Positions 1 through 8,128 of a DNA stretch of 64,000 nucleotides are shown here, in pieces. Every line of letters begins with the position of its first letter. Position 1 is the stretch's first letter. The notes below the pieces were generated by a model that did not search any database, was not told the DNA's origin, and was given only the letters and a program-made list of their open reading frames with translations. The DNA is from Polaromonas sp. A23 (lineage in GTDB: Bacteria > Pseudomonadota > Gammaproteobacteria > Burkholderiales > Burkholderiaceae_C). The position numbers were made by a program, and so were the translations under genes. Location: contig NZ_MUNO01000041.1 of assembly GCF_002001015.1 (NCBI RefSeq), forward strand, positions 62,001-126,000. The letters are read 5' to 3'.

Positions 1-1743
1 AAGGTCCAGAACCTGACAGCCAACGCACCCATCACGCTGACCAACACCGGCAACAACGCCACCGCCGTCAACCTGCAGGCGACGGGCACCGGAGCGATTC
101 AATACACCAGCGGCACGGGCTTTGACGTGGCCGCTGTCAGCACCAGCGGCAATGCCACGCTATCTTCCGGCGGCGCGGTGACCCAGTCCGGCGCGATTGC
201 GGTAGCGGGCCTGGCGCTCACCGGTACGGGTGGGTCCCACACCTTGCGCCACGCAAGCAACGCCGTAACTACGCTGGCGGCCAACACTGGGAGCATTGAC
301 TACAGCCAGACCGGTGCGTTGATTGTCGGCACCGTGGGTGTGGCGGGCGTCACCACCACCGGCACCGCGAAAATTGAAACCACGGGCGCGGCGTCCAACC
401 TTACCCTGAACAACGCGGTGACATCCAGCGCCGGTGGCGACGCCATTGTTCTGAAGGCAGGTTCTTCCAACGCCGCCGGCACTTCCACCGGCGGGCAACT
501 GATCAACAACGTCGGTGTCAGCGGCATCGTGGCTTCCGTCGGACGTTATCTGGTGTACAGCGGTGATCCGGGCTCCACGACGGAAGGTGTTACCGGTTAC
601 AGCAAGCGTTACAACACCGCCGCCAGCTTCACCCCGGGCGGCAGTTCGAACATGTTTATGTACCGCATTGCACCCACACTGACCATCAGTGCCGACAACG
701 CAACCCGCGTTTATGGGGACGCCAATCCCGTGTTCACCGGCAGCCCCACCACCGGCTTCATTGATGGCGATACGGATGCCAGCGTCGGCACTTACCGCAG
801 TACGTCGGCGGTGTTCAACACGCCGGTGGCCGCCGGCCCGGTAACCATCACGCCCGGCGCCACCAACAATGAAAACTACACTTTGGTGCTGAACAGCGGC
901 CTGCTGACCATCACGCGAAGAAGCATCCCCCGCGTGACCGGCATCACGGCCGATAACAAAGTCGTGGATGGCAACACCAGTGCCACGCTCAACACCGGCG
1001 GCGCCGGCTTTCCCAACATGGTCCCGGGGGATGCGCTCAATGTGACCACCGCGATCGGCAACTTTGATACCCCATCGGTAGGCACGAACAAGACCGTCTA
1101 CATCACCGGCATCACCCTGGGCGGCGCTGCTGCGGACAACTACATACTGGCCAGTGACACCGCCACCACAACGGCCAGCATTACCGATTTGTCCAGTCTG
1201 GCCGGTGCATTTTTCCCGGCACCGCCACCAAGCATCACGCCACGTCTGAGCACCGGCGGGCTGACGGTTGCGGGCATGAATGCCTTGCTTGAAAACGCAC
1301 CAACCGCGTCGGGCGCTTGCCAGGCGTCAAGCGCCGCGGAGGAGAGCGCAGGCGGAGAATGTGTTTCGGTGGCGACGGTGCGCGAGGCCACCGACCAGGA
1401 GCCCGGCATTGTCTCGGTGACGGTGGCTGGTGCGACTGCAAGTGCGGGCTTCCGGTTCTCCCTTCCCGCAGGCCTGCTGGCATGGGCTGCGGCAAGTGGG
1501 GCACCGATTCAAGCCAGCACCCTCACCGGCCGGCCGTTGCCGGCGTGGTTGCGTTATGACCCGGATACCCGGGCCTTTGTGGCCAAGGCCGTGCCGGCCG
1601 GCGCCTTGCCGCTGCAAGTGCTGGTGATTGCCGGCGAGCGTTCGGTGGTGTTGACGATTTCCGAGGCCCAGGGTGACGGGTCGCCGCCGCGCAGGGTCAT
1701 TGTCGATCGCTCACCAGCGGCGCGGTCAGACAAACCGGGCTGA
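1..1743 (+). CDS. Large secreted adhesin (filamentous haemagglutinin/autotransporter type), C-terminal part
   Basis: The frame is open from the first base, so this is the 3' end of a much larger gene. The visible 580 residues begin with low-complexity Thr/Ala/Gly-rich beta-helix-type sequence (NTGNNATAVNLQATGTG style repeats). An MBG-like domain follows (around residues 220-310, core RVYGDANPVFTG) and then a YDG-like repeat (around 315-400, starting RVTGITADNKVVDGNTSA). The last ~150 residues carry a Cys pair and a cadherin/Ig-like segment ending in a charged tail. MBG and YDG repeats are typical of two-partner-secreted haemagglutinin-like exoproteins of Burkholderiales, which act outside the cell in adhesion. 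No C-terminal autotransporter barrel is visible, which favours two-partner secretion. Function is family inference. Confidence 0.8.
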   Translation, partial: KVQNLTANAPITLTNTGNNATAVNLQATGTGAIQYTSGTGFDVAAVSTSGNATLSSGGAVTQSGAIAVAGLALTGTGGSHTLRHASNAVTTLAANTGSIDYSQTGALIVGTVGVAGVTTTGTAKIETTGAASNLTLNNAVTSSAGGDAIVLKAGSSNAAGTSTGGQLINNVGVSGIVASVGRYLVYSGDPGSTTEGVTGYSKRYNTAASFTPGGSSNMFMYRIAPTLTISADNATRVYGDANPVFTGSPTTGFIDGDTDASVGTYRSTSAVFNTPVAAGPVTITPGATNNENYTLVLNSGLLTITRRSIPRVTGITADNKVVDGNTSATLNTGGAGFPNMVPGDALNVTTAIGNFDTPSVGTNKTVYITGITLGGAAADNYILASDTATTTASITDLSSLAGAFFPAPPPSITPRLSTGGLTVAGMNALLENAPTASGACQASSAAEESAGGECVSVATVREATDQEPGIVSVTVAGATASAGFRFSLPAGLLAWAAASGAPIQASTLTGRPLPAWLRYDPDTRAFVAKAVPAGALPLQVLVIAGERSVVLTISEAQGDGSPPRRVIVDRSPAARSDKPG

Positions 1744-1803
1744 GTTGGACCGGGCAACGCCTGGCTGCCGACGGGTCGGTTGTCATTTGCAAAAAGAGGC
1801 AAA

Positions 1804-1822
1804 ATGGCGCAAAATGCGCCAT
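1804..1822. promoter_or_regulatory. Perfect dyad overlapping the antitoxin leader: likely toxin-antitoxin operator
   Basis: ATGGCGCA-AAA-TGCGCCAT, an 8-bp perfect inverted repeat with a 3-nt centre. It ends next to the Shine-Dalgarno (AAAGGAG, 1823-1829) of the antitoxin start at 1836. Type II antitoxins usually bind such dyads and autoregulate. The assignment as an operator is inferred from position. Confidence 0.55.
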
Positions 1823-1835
1823 AAAGGAGTCCATC

Positions 1836-2180
1836 ATGACTGCGCCCAGCAACTTTGCTTCCGTCAAACTCCCAGCCAGCCTGGTGCAACAAGCACGCGA
1901 GGCCGCCCAGCCCCTGCGTCGTTCGGCTGCCGGGCAAATCGAGTACTGGGCCACACTTGGCCGAGTGGTTGAGCATTCCGGCCTGACGGTGCAAGAGGCA
2001 CAGACGGCAATTGAGGGGTATGAGGCGGCGGTGCGACAGGCACGCGGAAAAACACCTGATTCGCTGGAGACCCTAAAGCAGCGCGTACTGGCCGCCAGTA
2101 CCGATGGCACCCTGCAAGCCCGGATCCGCACCATTGTTGAAGAAAATCGTAAACAGGCGGTGCGACGGGCCGCTGCTTGA
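1836..2180 (+). CDS. ParD-like antitoxin of a type II toxin-antitoxin module
   Basis: 114 residues resembling the ParD-like antitoxin family: an N-terminal SVKLPASLVQQAREAA segment followed by RRSAAGQIEYWATLGR, as in ribbon-helix-helix proteins that bind the promoter DNA. The C-terminal half (from about residue 65) is charged and helical and would be the toxin-neutralising part. ATG follows a good ribosome site (AAAGGAG) that abuts a perfect dyad. The stop codon overlaps the next gene's TTG start by four bases, so the two are translationally coupled. Pairing with a zeta-like kinase rather than ParE is the unusual point. Not tested whether it neutralises the neighbour. Confidence 0.75.
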   Translation: MTAPSNFASVKLPASLVQQAREAAQPLRRSAAGQIEYWATLGRVVEHSGLTVQEAQTAIEGYEAAVRQARGKTPDSLETLKQRVLAASTDGTLQARIRTIVEENRKQAVRRAAA

Positions 2181-2776
2181 GCAAGCCCACTTTTCATCTT
2201 CTTGCAGGACCCAACGGCGCGGGCAAATCGACGCTCTACCGCGCCCTGGCGGCCGGCGGTACCTTCGGCGGCGAACTGGAGTTTGTTAATGCCGACCTGT
2301 ACGAACGAAGCCATTTGCAGCACATCGCCGACCCTCAAAAACGTTCCGAGGCAGCGCGTGAGTGGGCCGACGGACGGCGGGAGGCATTGCTCCATGCCAG
2401 GGTTGATTTCGTCAGCGAAACCGTCTTCTCGCACGAATCCAAGTTAAACCTTGTCAGTCAGGCCCAGTCGCTGGGTTATCAGGTGGTTCTCTATGTGGTG
2501 TCGGTGGGCGACCGGCGGCGCCTGCTGGCCCGGGTCAGCCAGCGCGTTCAGGAAGGTGGCCACAGCGTTCCGGCCAAACGCATTCTGGAACGCTACCCGC
2601 GCACCATGGCCAACCTCAAGAAAGCAGTGCGGCGCGCGGATCTTGCCTTTGTCTACGATGCCGCCGAAGTAGAGCGGGGCGCACATGTGCTGGTGGCAAT
2701 GTGCGAGAAAGAGCAGACCACCCTTCTGGTGAAAAAATTGCCGGCCTGGGTTGCCACGCTGCTGGCTGCAGCCTGA
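2177..2776 (+). CDS. Zeta-toxin-like P-loop kinase
   Basis: 199 residues with a Walker A motif GPNGAGKST at residues 11-19, the FVNAD segment typical of zeta toxins and an ETVFS segment. Zeta toxins phosphorylate UDP-N-acetylglucosamine (or other small substrates) and block peptidoglycan synthesis; some relatives use other substrates. It starts at TTG inside the antitoxin stop (TTGA overlap), which argues for coupled translation and a toxin-antitoxin pair. The family assignment is firm; the substrate is not known from sequence. Confidence 0.8.
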   Translation: MSKPTFHLLAGPNGAGKSTLYRALAAGGTFGGELEFVNADLYERSHLQHIADPQKRSEAAREWADGRREALLHARVDFVSETVFSHESKLNLVSQAQSLGYQVVLYVVSVGDRRRLLARVSQRVQEGGHSVPAKRILERYPRTMANLKKAVRRADLAFVYDAAEVERGAHVLVAMCEKEQTTLLVKKLPAWVATLLAAA

Positions 2777-2788
2777 CCGGCTGCGCCC

Positions 2789-4174
2789 TCATCCCCGCAT
2801 CAAGGCTTCAATTTCATCTGCCTTCACAGGCACGCCGCGCGTCATCAGCTCACAGCCCTTGGCCGTGACCAACGCGTCGTCTTCGATGCGGATGCCGATG
2901 TTCCAGAACTCTTTCGGCACCCCTTTGCCTGGCCGCACATAGATGCCGGGCTCGATGGTGGTGACCATGCCCGGCCGCAGAATGCGCGAGGGTTTGCGCA
3001 TCACGGTTTGGCCCAACGCGTCTTTTTCTTCGCGTGGCTTGCTGCCGGGTTCGGTGTAGTCGCCGCAGTCGTGTACGTCCATACCCATCCAGTGACCCGT
3101 GCGGTGCATATAGAACTGGCGATAGGCACCCGACTCCAGCACGTCGTCGACCTTGCCGTGTTTCCTTTTGTCGAGCAGGCCGGTGTCCAGCATGCCTTGG
3201 GCCAGCACGCGCGTGGCGGCGTCGTGCGGGTCCATGAAACGTTTGCCGGGTTTGGTGACTTTCACCGCTGCATCCTGTGCGGCCAGCACGATGTCGTACA
3301 GCGTGCGCTGCGCCGGTGTGAACTTGCCATCGGCCGGAAAGGTGCGGGTGATGTCGCTGGCGTAACCGTCGAGTTCACAACCGGCGTCAATCAGGCACAG
3401 CTCACCGGGCTTCAGCTCGGCGTCGCCCGCGCGGTAGTGCAACACGCAGGCATTGGCGCCTGCCGCGACGATGCTGGTGTAGGCCGGGTACTGTGAGCCA
3501 TGGCGGCGAAACTCGTGCAGCAGCTCGGCTTCCAGGTGGTATTCGCGTAGGCCGCCTTTGGTGCCGCTGCGCAGCATGGCGGCCGAGGTTTGCATCGCGC
3601 GCACATGGGCGCCCGCAGAAATTTTGCCGGCACGCCGCAGGATGGCGATTTCATGCGTGTCCTTGACCAGCCGCATTTCGTCCAGCAGCTTGCACAGGTC
3701 GTGCTGGCTCTGCGGGCATTCGGCACCGAAGCGGATACGGGCCCTGACCTTGGCCAGCCAGCCGTCCACCTGCGTCTCCAGGCCCGGGTGCGTGGCAAAC
3801 GGAAACCACACCGCGTTCTGGTTGGTCAGCAGGGCCGGCATTTTTTCTTCGAGGGCTTCGGCACTGAAAGCCATGTCAACGCCCAATGCGGCCGGCGCAG
3901 CTTTCGGGCCCAGGCGGATACCGTCCCAGATCTCGCGTTCCAGGTCCTTGGGCCGGCAAAACAGCGTGCTCTTGCCGCTGGCTTCAATGGCCAGCCAGGC
4001 ACCGGGCTCGTTGAAGCCGGTCAGGTAATAAAAGTAGCTGTCATGGCGGTAAGCGAAGTCGCTGTCGCGGTTGCGCGCCACTTCAGGGGCAGTGGGCAGC
4101 AGGGCAATGCCGCCGCCGGCAGCTTTGAGGGCACGTGCCACCGCGGCACGGCGTTTTTCGTAGATGGTGGTCAT
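2789..4174 (-). CDS. pepP: Xaa-Pro aminopeptidase (aminopeptidase P)
   Basis: 461 residues, the usual length. It has an N-terminal AMP_N domain (1-~165) and a C-terminal pita-bread peptidase M24B domain. The dinuclear Mn ligands are all visible: D263 (LIDAG), D274 (YASDITR), H361 (HRTGHWMG), E408 (TIEPGIY) and E431 (GIRIED). It removes the N-terminal residue from peptides with proline in position two, in the cytoplasm. The gene lies 16 bp downstream of the murU-like gene on the same strand, probably one transcript, an arrangement common in Burkholderiales. Confidence 0.95.
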   Translation of the reverse strand: MTTIYEKRRAAVARALKAAGGGIALLPTAPEVARNRDSDFAYRHDSYFYYLTGFNEPGAWLAIEASGKSTLFCRPKDLEREIWDGIRLGPKAAPAALGVDMAFSAEALEEKMPALLTNQNAVWFPFATHPGLETQVDGWLAKVRARIRFGAECPQSQHDLCKLLDEMRLVKDTHEIAILRRAGKISAGAHVRAMQTSAAMLRSGTKGGLREYHLEAELLHEFRRHGSQYPAYTSIVAAGANACVLHYRAGDAELKPGELCLIDAGCELDGYASDITRTFPADGKFTPAQRTLYDIVLAAQDAAVKVTKPGKRFMDPHDAATRVLAQGMLDTGLLDKRKHGKVDDVLESGAYRQFYMHRTGHWMGMDVHDCGDYTEPGSKPREEKDALGQTVMRKPSRILRPGMVTTIEPGIYVRPGKGVPKEFWNIGIRIEDDALVTAKGCELMTRGVPVKADEIEALMRG

Positions 4175-4190
4175 GGGTAAAAGCGTTTTC

Positions 4191-4883
4191 CTAACGTGGG
4201 ATGTTCAACTCGGCCAGACGCTCGGGCGTGCCCACGTCGGTCCATGGCCCTGAATATAGCGTTGCGCTGACAAGGCCGCTCTGCATGGCCTCGCGCAGCA
4301 ACGGTGCAAGTGCGGCTTTCTGGCCGACCGGCGTATTTTTGAACAGGGCCGGGCGATACAGGCCCACGGTGCTGTAGGTGAATTTTTCATCCGCCTGCGA
4401 CAGCGCCAGGCCAGCGCTGCTGATGCCGAAGTCACCTTTCGGGTTGTGCGGCGGATTCGGCACCAGGTAAATGTGTGCCAGCGCAGCGGAGGCAGCAAAC
4501 CGCTGCGCATCGGCCGTCGGAAAATCAAAGCCCGGCATGAACACGTCACCGGCAACCAGCCAAAAGGGTGCGTCCTGCAGCAGCGGCAGCGCGGTGGCAA
4601 TGCCCCCTGCAGTTTCCAGTGCGCCACCAAAAAGTGCGCCTTCATGCGAATAGCGGATGCGCAGGCCCCAGGCGCTGCCATCGCCGAGCGCGGCCGGAAA
4701 CTGGTCCTCCAGCCAGGCGGTATTGATCACCACCTCCTTCACGCCGGCGCGCGCAAGACTTTCCAGGTGCCAGGCGATCAGCGGTTTGCCTTGCACTGGT
4801 AGCAGCGGCTTGGGCGTCAGATCGGTCAGCGGGCGCATGCGCTCGCCGCGGCCGGCGGCCAGAATCAGGGCTTGGGTGGTCAT
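4191..4883 (-). CDS. murU: Nucleotidyltransferase, MurU-type (N-acetylmuramate 1-phosphate uridylyltransferase)
   Basis: 230 residues from ATG at 4883; a longer frame exists upstream but the family starts at MTTQALILAAGRGERM. The nucleotide-binding signature LAAGRGERMRPLTDLTPKPLLPV spans about residues 8-30 and VAGDVFMP supplies the metal-binding Asp. MurU makes UDP-MurNAc in the cell-wall recycling route that bypasses MurA. Its usual partner, the sugar kinase AmgK, is not next to it: the region upstream is an intergenic gap and the next gene is divergent. Glucose-1-phosphate-type substrates cannot be excluded. pepP follows 16 bp downstream. Confidence 0.8.
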   Translation of the reverse strand: MTTQALILAAGRGERMRPLTDLTPKPLLPVQGKPLIAWHLESLARAGVKEVVINTAWLEDQFPAALGDGSAWGLRIRYSHEGALFGGALETAGGIATALPLLQDAPFWLVAGDVFMPGFDFPTADAQRFAASAALAHIYLVPNPPHNPKGDFGISSAGLALSQADEKFTYSTVGLYRPALFKNTPVGQKAALAPLLREAMQSGLVSATLYSGPWTDVGTPERLAELNIPR

Positions 4884-4938
4884 ACAGGCTGTGATTATGC
4901 TTTTGTGAAGGCGAATTGGGTGTTTGCCCAGAGAATAC

Positions 4939-4970
4939 GGGCATAAGTAGCTACTGAAATCATAGCAAAA
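4939..4970. repeat. Partial copy of the dispersed AGCTATT repeat
   Basis: Contains AGCTACTGAAATCATAGC, which matches the 3' half of the repeat family seen at 17082, 23867, 33405 and 55728. It lies in the 203-bp divergent space between the murU-like and SPFH genes. Confidence 0.45.
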
Positions 4971-5086
4971 ATCAGGACTTGTATTGACGGGAAGAAAGAG
5001 GAAGCAACCCGCCGCAGCTTGGCTGTATGCGTAGACACGGCGCAAGGTTATTATCCGGCCACAACTCACCTCGAAGGGATCGCAGC

Positions 5087-6121
5087 ATGGCTCTCATGGA
5101 CTTCATCAAGAAACAGTTCATCGACATCATCCAGTGGACCGAAACCGGCGACGGCACCCTGGCCTGGCGCTTCCCGATGGCGGACATGGAGATCCAGTAC
5201 GGCGCATCACTCACCGTGCGCGAGTCGCAGATGGCGGTGTTCGTCAACGAGGGCAAGATCGCCGATGTCTTTGGCCCGGGCATGTACAAGCTGACGACGC
5301 AGACCATCCCGGTGCTGACCTACCTGAAGAACTGGGACAAGCTGTTCGAGTCCCCGTTCAAGAGCGACGTGTACTTCTTCAGCACGCGCCAGCAGGTTGA
5401 CCAGAAATGGGGTACACCGCAGCCCATCACCATTCGCGACAAAGATTTCGGAGCGGTGCGGCTTCGTGCTTTTGGCAACTACAGCTTCCGGGTGGCCGAT
5501 CCCAAGCTGTTTCACACGGAGATTTCAGGCACCCGCGATATCTACAGTGTGGGCGAACTCGATGGGCAGCTGCGCGGCATGGTTCTGCAGCATCTCTCGG
5601 ACGCGATTGCCTCCAGCGGCATTCCTTTCCTGGACCTGGCGGCCAACCAGATGGAGTTTGCCAAGGCCTTGTCGAACGAACTCTCGCCCGCATTCGCGGC
5701 CATCGGCCTCAAGCTCGAAGGCATGACGGTACAAAACGTCTCCTTGCCCGAGGAGTTGCAGAAAATCCTCGACCAGAAAATCGGCATGGGCATGGTCGGC
5801 AACGACATGGGCAAGTTCATGCAGTACCAGACAGCGCAGGCCATCCCCAAGTTTGCCGAAGGTGGCGGCTCGGGCGGCAGCGGTATTGCCGGTGACGCCA
5901 TGGGACTGGGCGCAGGCGTGGCGCTGGGCCAGGTGCTGGCGCAAAACCTGCAAAAAGGCTTGCAGGGTGAGCCGGCCCAGGCAGCCCCGGCTGTGACGGC
6001 GGTCAAGCCTGATGACGTCATGGCTACGCTGGAGAAGCTCGGTGAGCTCAAGGCCAAGGGCATCCTCACGCAAGAGGAGTTCGACGCCAAGAAGGTCGAA
6101 CTTCTCAAGAAACTGGTGTAA
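5087..6121 (+). CDS. SPFH-domain protein with C-terminal SHOCT domain
   Basis: 344 residues from ATG at 5087, preceded by AAGGGA. Residues ~1-250 form an SPFH/band-7-like 'virion core' domain (MALMDFIKKQFIDIIQW, then VRESQMAVFVNEGKIADVFGPG). A Gly-rich linker follows (EGGGSGGSG) and then a C-terminal SHOCT motif (LGELKAKGILTQEEFDAKK). SPFH proteins scaffold membrane complexes and SHOCT domains mediate oligomerisation. There is no signal peptide, so it is probably cytoplasmic and membrane-associated. It heads a same-strand set with DUF4178, DUF350 and polyamine enzymes, which suggests a joint envelope role. Confidence 0.85.
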   Translation: MALMDFIKKQFIDIIQWTETGDGTLAWRFPMADMEIQYGASLTVRESQMAVFVNEGKIADVFGPGMYKLTTQTIPVLTYLKNWDKLFESPFKSDVYFFSTRQQVDQKWGTPQPITIRDKDFGAVRLRAFGNYSFRVADPKLFHTEISGTRDIYSVGELDGQLRGMVLQHLSDAIASSGIPFLDLAANQMEFAKALSNELSPAFAAIGLKLEGMTVQNVSLPEELQKILDQKIGMGMVGNDMGKFMQYQTAQAIPKFAEGGGSGGSGIAGDAMGLGAGVALGQVLAQNLQKGLQGEPAQAAPAVTAVKPDDVMATLEKLGELKAKGILTQEEFDAKKVELLKKLV

Positions 6122-6152
6122 GCCATTGCCCGAACATGATTCCGTTCGGGCT

Positions 6153-6202
6153 GAGCTTGTCGAAGCCATGACATGCGCTGCGTGCAACACTTCGACAAGC
6201 TC
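6153..6202. repeat. Inverted repeat (REP-like) GAGCTTGTCGAAG / CTTCGACAAGCTC
   Basis: Perfect 13-bp arms at 6153-6165 and 6190-6202 separated by 24 nt, sitting between the SPFH and DUF4178 genes. The sequence resembles extragenic palindromes common in betaproteobacterial genomes. It could form a stem in the mRNA and attenuate or protect the transcript. Confidence 0.7.
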
Positions 6203-6229
6203 GGTGTGAGCGGTTAAGAAGCCCCCAGC

Positions 6230-7741
6230 TTGGCCACCCTTTCCCAACGCGCTTACCGCGCGCCATGCCCCGGCTGCGGCGCGCCGGTGGAGTTCCGCAG
6301 TGCACAGTCCACGCATGCGGTGTGCGGCTATTGCCAGAGCACTGTGGTGCGCGACGGTGACACCTTGTCCCGCCTCGGCAAGATGGCCGAGGTGTTCAAC
6401 GACTTCAGTCCGCTGCAATTAATGGCGTCGGGTACTTTTGACAACCGGCCCTTCACGCTTGTGGGGCGCCTGCAATACAAATACAGCAAAGGCACCTGGA
6501 CCGAGTGGCATGCCCTCTTCAACGACGGCAGCACGGCTTTTCTCAGCGAGGACAACGGCGCCTACGTGTTCACCTTGCCCACTGTCTTGCAGCGCGAGGT
6601 TCCGACTGCGACGCAGTTCCGCGTTGGCGCAACCACCGCGATCCAGGGCAAGCCGTTCAGCGTGGCGTCCAACGAACAGGTATCGCTGCTGTCGGCACAG
6701 GGCGAGCTGCCTCATCTGCCGGCGCTGGGCGCCTCGTTTGCCATGGTGGAGTTGCGCAGCGCCGAAGGTGAGGTGTTGAGCATTGACTACGGCCCGGTTC
6801 TGGCTGGGGCCGTGCCGGCCTTGTCGCTGGGCCGCGCGGTGTTGCTCGACGAGCTCAAGCTCACGGGTCTGCGCGACGAGTCGGCCAAGGAAGAAAAAGG
6901 CCGGCAGTTCAGCTGCCCCAACTGCGGTACGCAAGTCCAGGTGAGTCTGGCCACCAGCAAAAGCATCAGCTGCCCATCGTGCAACAGCGTCATTGACCTT
7001 TCCCAGGGCTTGGGCGGGGAGCTTAAACACGCCATCCAGAACGAGCCGGTCAATCCGCTGATTGCGCTGGGTACCACCGGTCAGCTGCTGGGTGTTGTCT
7101 GGCAGGTGGTCGGTTTCCAGCACCGCATGGGGTATGAGCCCGACGACGCCGACGAACACTTTGGCTGGGACGAGTACCTGCTGTACAACCGCAAGCGCGG
7201 TTTCGCCTTTCTGGTCGACGCCACCGACGGCTGGAGCATGGTCAAACCCGTGACCGGTGCGCCCGTGTTGAACGGCAACGCCCAAAGCGCCCGCTACCTC
7301 AACACCACCTATCAGCGGCAAAGCAGCTACCACGCCGAAACCAGTTACGTGGCGGGCGAGTTTTATTGGCGTGTGGAGCGCGACGAAAAAACCTTCAACC
7401 GCGATTTTGCAAATGGCAAATCATTGCTGTCGCAGGAGGAAGCTTCGAGCGAAGTGACCTGGTCCAGCGGCACCAAGCTCGAAGGTGACGTGGTGGCCAA
7501 GGCCTTCAACCTGAGTGGCAAACAAGACCTGTTCAAACGATCGGATGCCCAGCCGCTGAGCAGCGCATCGGGCATGGGTTGCGGCACCATCATTGTGGTG
7601 ATATTCCTGGTCCTGTTCTTCCTTTTTCTGATCAGCCGCTGTTCCCGCTGCGATTCGAATGTGGAAAACTGCTCCTCGTCAGGCACCCGTACGTCGAGCG
7701 GCTCCTACGGCGGCTTCTCCGGAGGCGGAGGGCACAAGTGA
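6230..7741 (+). CDS. DUF4178 protein with zinc ribbons and a C-terminal membrane anchor
   Basis: 503 residues. The frame begins with TTG (6230) and the protein with MATLSQRAYRAPCPGCGAP; no better start is visible and the ribosome site is weak. Two Cys4 zinc ribbons are seen (CPGCG...CGYC near residues 13-35 and CPNCG...CPSC near 227-250). DUF4178 cores flank them: GTFDNRPFTLVGRLQYKY and, later, WDEYLLYNRKRGFAFLVD. One hydrophobic helix (IIVVIFLVLFFLFLI) precedes a Ser/Gly-rich tail. The family is uncharacterised and recurs beside DUF350 and spermidine-synthase-like genes. The large soluble part is inferred to face the cytoplasm. Confidence 0.85.
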   Translation: MATLSQRAYRAPCPGCGAPVEFRSAQSTHAVCGYCQSTVVRDGDTLSRLGKMAEVFNDFSPLQLMASGTFDNRPFTLVGRLQYKYSKGTWTEWHALFNDGSTAFLSEDNGAYVFTLPTVLQREVPTATQFRVGATTAIQGKPFSVASNEQVSLLSAQGELPHLPALGASFAMVELRSAEGEVLSIDYGPVLAGAVPALSLGRAVLLDELKLTGLRDESAKEEKGRQFSCPNCGTQVQVSLATSKSISCPSCNSVIDLSQGLGGELKHAIQNEPVNPLIALGTTGQLLGVVWQVVGFQHRMGYEPDDADEHFGWDEYLLYNRKRGFAFLVDATDGWSMVKPVTGAPVLNGNAQSARYLNTTYQRQSSYHAETSYVAGEFYWRVERDEKTFNRDFANGKSLLSQEEASSEVTWSSGTKLEGDVVAKAFNLSGKQDLFKRSDAQPLSSASGMGCGTIIVVIFLVLFFLFLISRCSRCDSNVENCSSSGTRTSSGSYGGFSGGGGHK

Positions 7742-7780
7742 CACATCTGTCGGCATCCTTGTTTTTTTCTGGAGAACACC

Positions 7781-8002
7781 ATGGGACTTGAATGGCTTAA
7801 ACCCGCCGCTTTCCTCGGCTCGATCTTGTTCGCGCTGATCGGCGTGCTCATCTTCTGGCTGTGCTTTGTCATCATCGACAAAGTCACGCCTTACGATCTC
7901 TGGCACGAGATTGTCGAGAAGCAGAACATGGCGCTTGCGATGATCGTGGCGGCCATGTGTCTGGGCATTTCCATCATCGTAGCCGCCGCCATCCACGGTT
8001 AG
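7781..8002 (+). CDS. DUF350 small membrane protein
   Basis: 73 residues with two transmembrane helices (about 9-32 and 51-71) and the short charged loop IDKVTPYDLWHEIVEKQN between them, as in the DUF350 (YjfL-like) family. ATG follows CTGGAGA. It lies 39 bp after the DUF4178 gene, the order seen in other genomes, so the two products probably act together in the inner membrane. No biochemical activity is known. Confidence 0.85.
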   Translation: MGLEWLKPAAFLGSILFALIGVLIFWLCFVIIDKVTPYDLWHEIVEKQNMALAMIVAAMCLGISIIVAAAIHG

Positions 8003-8118
8003 GGCTACTGCGCGAGCTGGGGACGTCGTTGGGCGGTGCTCGGAATCCTCACGTACCTGAAGTACGTTCCGGTTCCTCCGCTCCGTCCGCCTAGTCCGCA
8101 GCCCGCTCGCTACGCCCT
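8001..8118. repeat. Long imperfect palindrome between DUF350 and the aminopropyltransferase gene
   Basis: Nested symmetric pairs share one centre: ACGTAC (8051-8056) / GTACGT (8062-8067) around CTGAA, then GGAA/TTCC, GGCGG/CCGCC, GAC/GTC and outermost AGGGC (8001-8005) / GCCCT (8114-8118). It begins in the stop codon of the preceding gene. I recall similar GTGCTCGGAATCCTC-containing elements in other Burkholderiales, so this is likely a dispersed intergenic repeat. The frame of the next gene reads through it, which argues against a start at 8036. Confidence 0.6.
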
Positions 8119-8128
8119 ACATATCGCT

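Noticed and set aside
8036-8128. GTG 8036 as start of the aminopropyltransferase
   Set aside because: The added residues are encoded by a palindromic repeat and lack hydrophobic or family character.
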